Assembly: GCA_037349315.1 (NCBI GenBank)
Contig: JBAIAC010000042.1
Span: 2,418,001 to 2,482,000, forward strand
Direction of reading: 5' to 3'
DNA: 64,000 bases
Source of the DNA: Chelydra serpentina
Lineage: Eukaryota > Chordata > Testudines > Chelydridae
A model generated the notes under the pieces. That model was not told where the DNA came from and ran no database searches. It saw nothing but the letters and a program-made list of their open reading frames with translations. This document shows, piece after piece, positions 62,705 through 64,000 of this stretch. Made by a program: the position numbers and the translations under genes. Numbering within the stretch: the stretch's first letter is position 1; each line of letters starts with the position of its first letter.

Positions 62705-63782
62705 GGAAGTACCTAAAGGACCCCCCCCCCCCCCCAGCTTAAGGGGAGGATCCACAGGACCTGGAATCCAAAGGAGTCCGGGGGACAACTAATGAAATAA
62801 CAGGGTCAGGGGTGCGGTCACAGGGTTAAAAGAAGGGAGCCTGACGGGGACACCGAGCAGAGAACCCCGGACAGCGCCCACTGCTCCTCAAAGGCGTCAA
62901 GGGAGCCAGCGGACGCCGCCCAGAGGAACTCTGCTCGGATGCGTGAACGGACAAAGGATCGGAAACAGGCCCCACAGGCACCGGAGCCTCCATCGGCCCA
63001 CCTCCTCTCCCTGGTTTTGTAGATGGCCAGTTTAGCCAGGGCCAGGAGGAGATTGACCAGGAGGTCCCGTGACTTTGTGGGGCCACGGATAGGGAGTGCA
63101 TAGAGAAGGAGGTGAGGGGAAAAGTGCAGCCAAAATCTTAACAAAAGATTGGTGAGGAGCCGGAATAGGGGCTGCAACCTGGCGCACTCCAGGTAAACGT
63201 GCGCCAGGGTCTCCCTCACACCACAGAAGGGGCAGGTATCTGGGACAGGGGTAAACCACGCCAAATACATGCCCGTGCTCACGGCCCCATGAAGGAGTCG
63301 CCAGCTGACATCCCCGGTGGGCCTCGGTATGAGGGTGAAATAGAGGCTGGCCCACCGGGGCTCCTCACCCTCTAGAGGTGGGAGAAGGTCCCGCCACTTT
63401 GTGTCGGGGCGGGACACGAGGGTGAGGAAATGAAGGGTGTGGAGCACGAGCGTGTAGAGATGCTTCCGTGGCGTGGTTTGAAAGCGGACCGGCTGCAAGG
63501 TGTGCAGCCGGCTCATGGAGAAGGGGCGGGGGGGCCGGTTGGGTCCACGGGGCAGGGGCCCGATGAACAGGTCCGGGGGGCCTGGAGTGGAGGGAGGGCG
63601 GGGCGTGCCCTCGTGCAGGACCCGGTCGAGGTAAACCCGGGCAGCGGGTGGCAAAGCAGCCTTCACCTCCTGAAGTACGTGCCAGGGAGTACAAGGCCTG
63701 GAGAGCCCCATGCGCTGAGCGAGCGTCAGGGGATCCAGCCAGTCTCCCCGGTCGTAATCCAGGAGGTCTCCGACTCTGGTGA
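62705..63782 (-). mobile_element. 5'-truncated Tx1-like LINE insertion (1078 bp)
   Basis: Bounded by the 13-bp direct repeat CTCCTAATGCACG (62692-62704 and 63783-63795). The D block at about 27794-27806 shows the same site once, uninterrupted. The 3' end (left side) has a long C-run on the plus strand and no poly(A) tail. The insert carries only the ORF2 C-terminus. Confidence 0.88.
62818..63711 (-). pseudogene. Tx1-like LINE ORF2 C-terminus, zf-RVT region
   Basis: A 297-codon open frame from the first ATG. The frame stays open upstream to the insertion edge (LGVTRVGDLLDYDRGDWLDP). It contains WRLLHGAVSTGMYLAWFTPV and a Cys/His cluster CPFCGVRETLAHVYLEC (C-x2-C-x7-H-x4-C), the zinc-binding region found C-terminal to reverse transcriptase in Tx1/L1-group LINEs. 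The reverse transcriptase and endonuclease domains are absent, so it cannot be functional. The absence of stops suggests a fairly recent insertion. Confidence 0.82.
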
Positions 63783-63795
63783 CTCCTAATGCACG

Positions 63796-64000
63796 TGTGC
63801 CAGGCAGCCTGACTAACCTGCTAGTGGTGTTGTGTGTGGGGGGTTATAGTGAGAGCAATCTGCTCAATATTTTTTTCTTCTATAGAAATAGGATTGGAAG
63901 GATGAAAGTTTAGGGGGTAAAGACCAGGTTCACCCTACGCACACAAGCGGATGAGAAAGTACAGCAAAAGCTTTGTTATCTGACATGTTGGGGGAATGGA
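63796..64000 (+). repeat. First intron of G and start of the AT-rich repeat
   Basis: Continues the D-type first-intron block (caggcagcctgactaacctg) into the repeat seen at 27895 (caggttcaccctacgcacac). Confidence 0.6.

Overview
The window looks like nuclear DNA of a vertebrate, most likely a hidden-necked (cryptodiran) turtle. The reasons are multi-exon KRAB/C2H2 zinc-finger genes with GT-AG introns and CpG-rich first exons, many 3' fragments of CR1 LINEs, a tRNA-derived SINE whose tail matches the CR1 tail, and many short hAT-type elements with 8-bp target duplications. The turtle assignment rests on remembered repeat style, not on a database search. There is no operon, CRISPR array or prokaryotic feature.

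The genes form a tandem cluster of related KRAB zinc-finger genes. A (minus, 1-613, cut by the left edge) is probably broken. B (plus, coding exons 6132-9908) and C (plus, 19743-22962) have four coding exons: a short start exon, a 127-nt KRAB-A exon, a 114-nt KRAB-B exon and a finger exon. D (plus, 30413-32912) and E (plus, 41115-43546) have KRAB-A joined directly to the finger exon. F (minus, 54989-52670) is a sister of D and E, but its KRAB exon has lost its ATG and is one base short. A seventh promoter, G (plus, exon end at 62130), points out of the right edge. The splice phases agree: the joined coding lengths of B, C, D and E are exact multiples of three (514, 488, 470 and 440 residues).

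Most CpG-rich first exons sit in divergent pairs: A/B at 2.2-3.0 kb, a relic facing D at 26.6-27.3 kb, and F/G at 59.4-62.1 kb, where the two sides form a large inverted repeat. D, E and F lie in paralogous blocks of about 6-9 kb, so elements present in one block and absent from the others can be dated relative to the duplications. Such elements include a SINE, several hAT-type elements and a Tx1-like LINE. Between the genes lie CR1 fragments, an RTE-type LINE relic, one probable LTR with a polypurine tract, an unassigned AT-rich repeat family and a hairpin-rich minisatellite.

Products of such genes are nuclear DNA-binding proteins. In tetrapods many KRAB-ZNFs silence transposable elements through TRIM28, but the KRAB boxes here carry GQG where the TRIM28-contacting EEW motif normally stands. 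I found no wholly new kind of system. The most informative signals are the gene-family decay and rearrangement patterns and the unassigned repeats.
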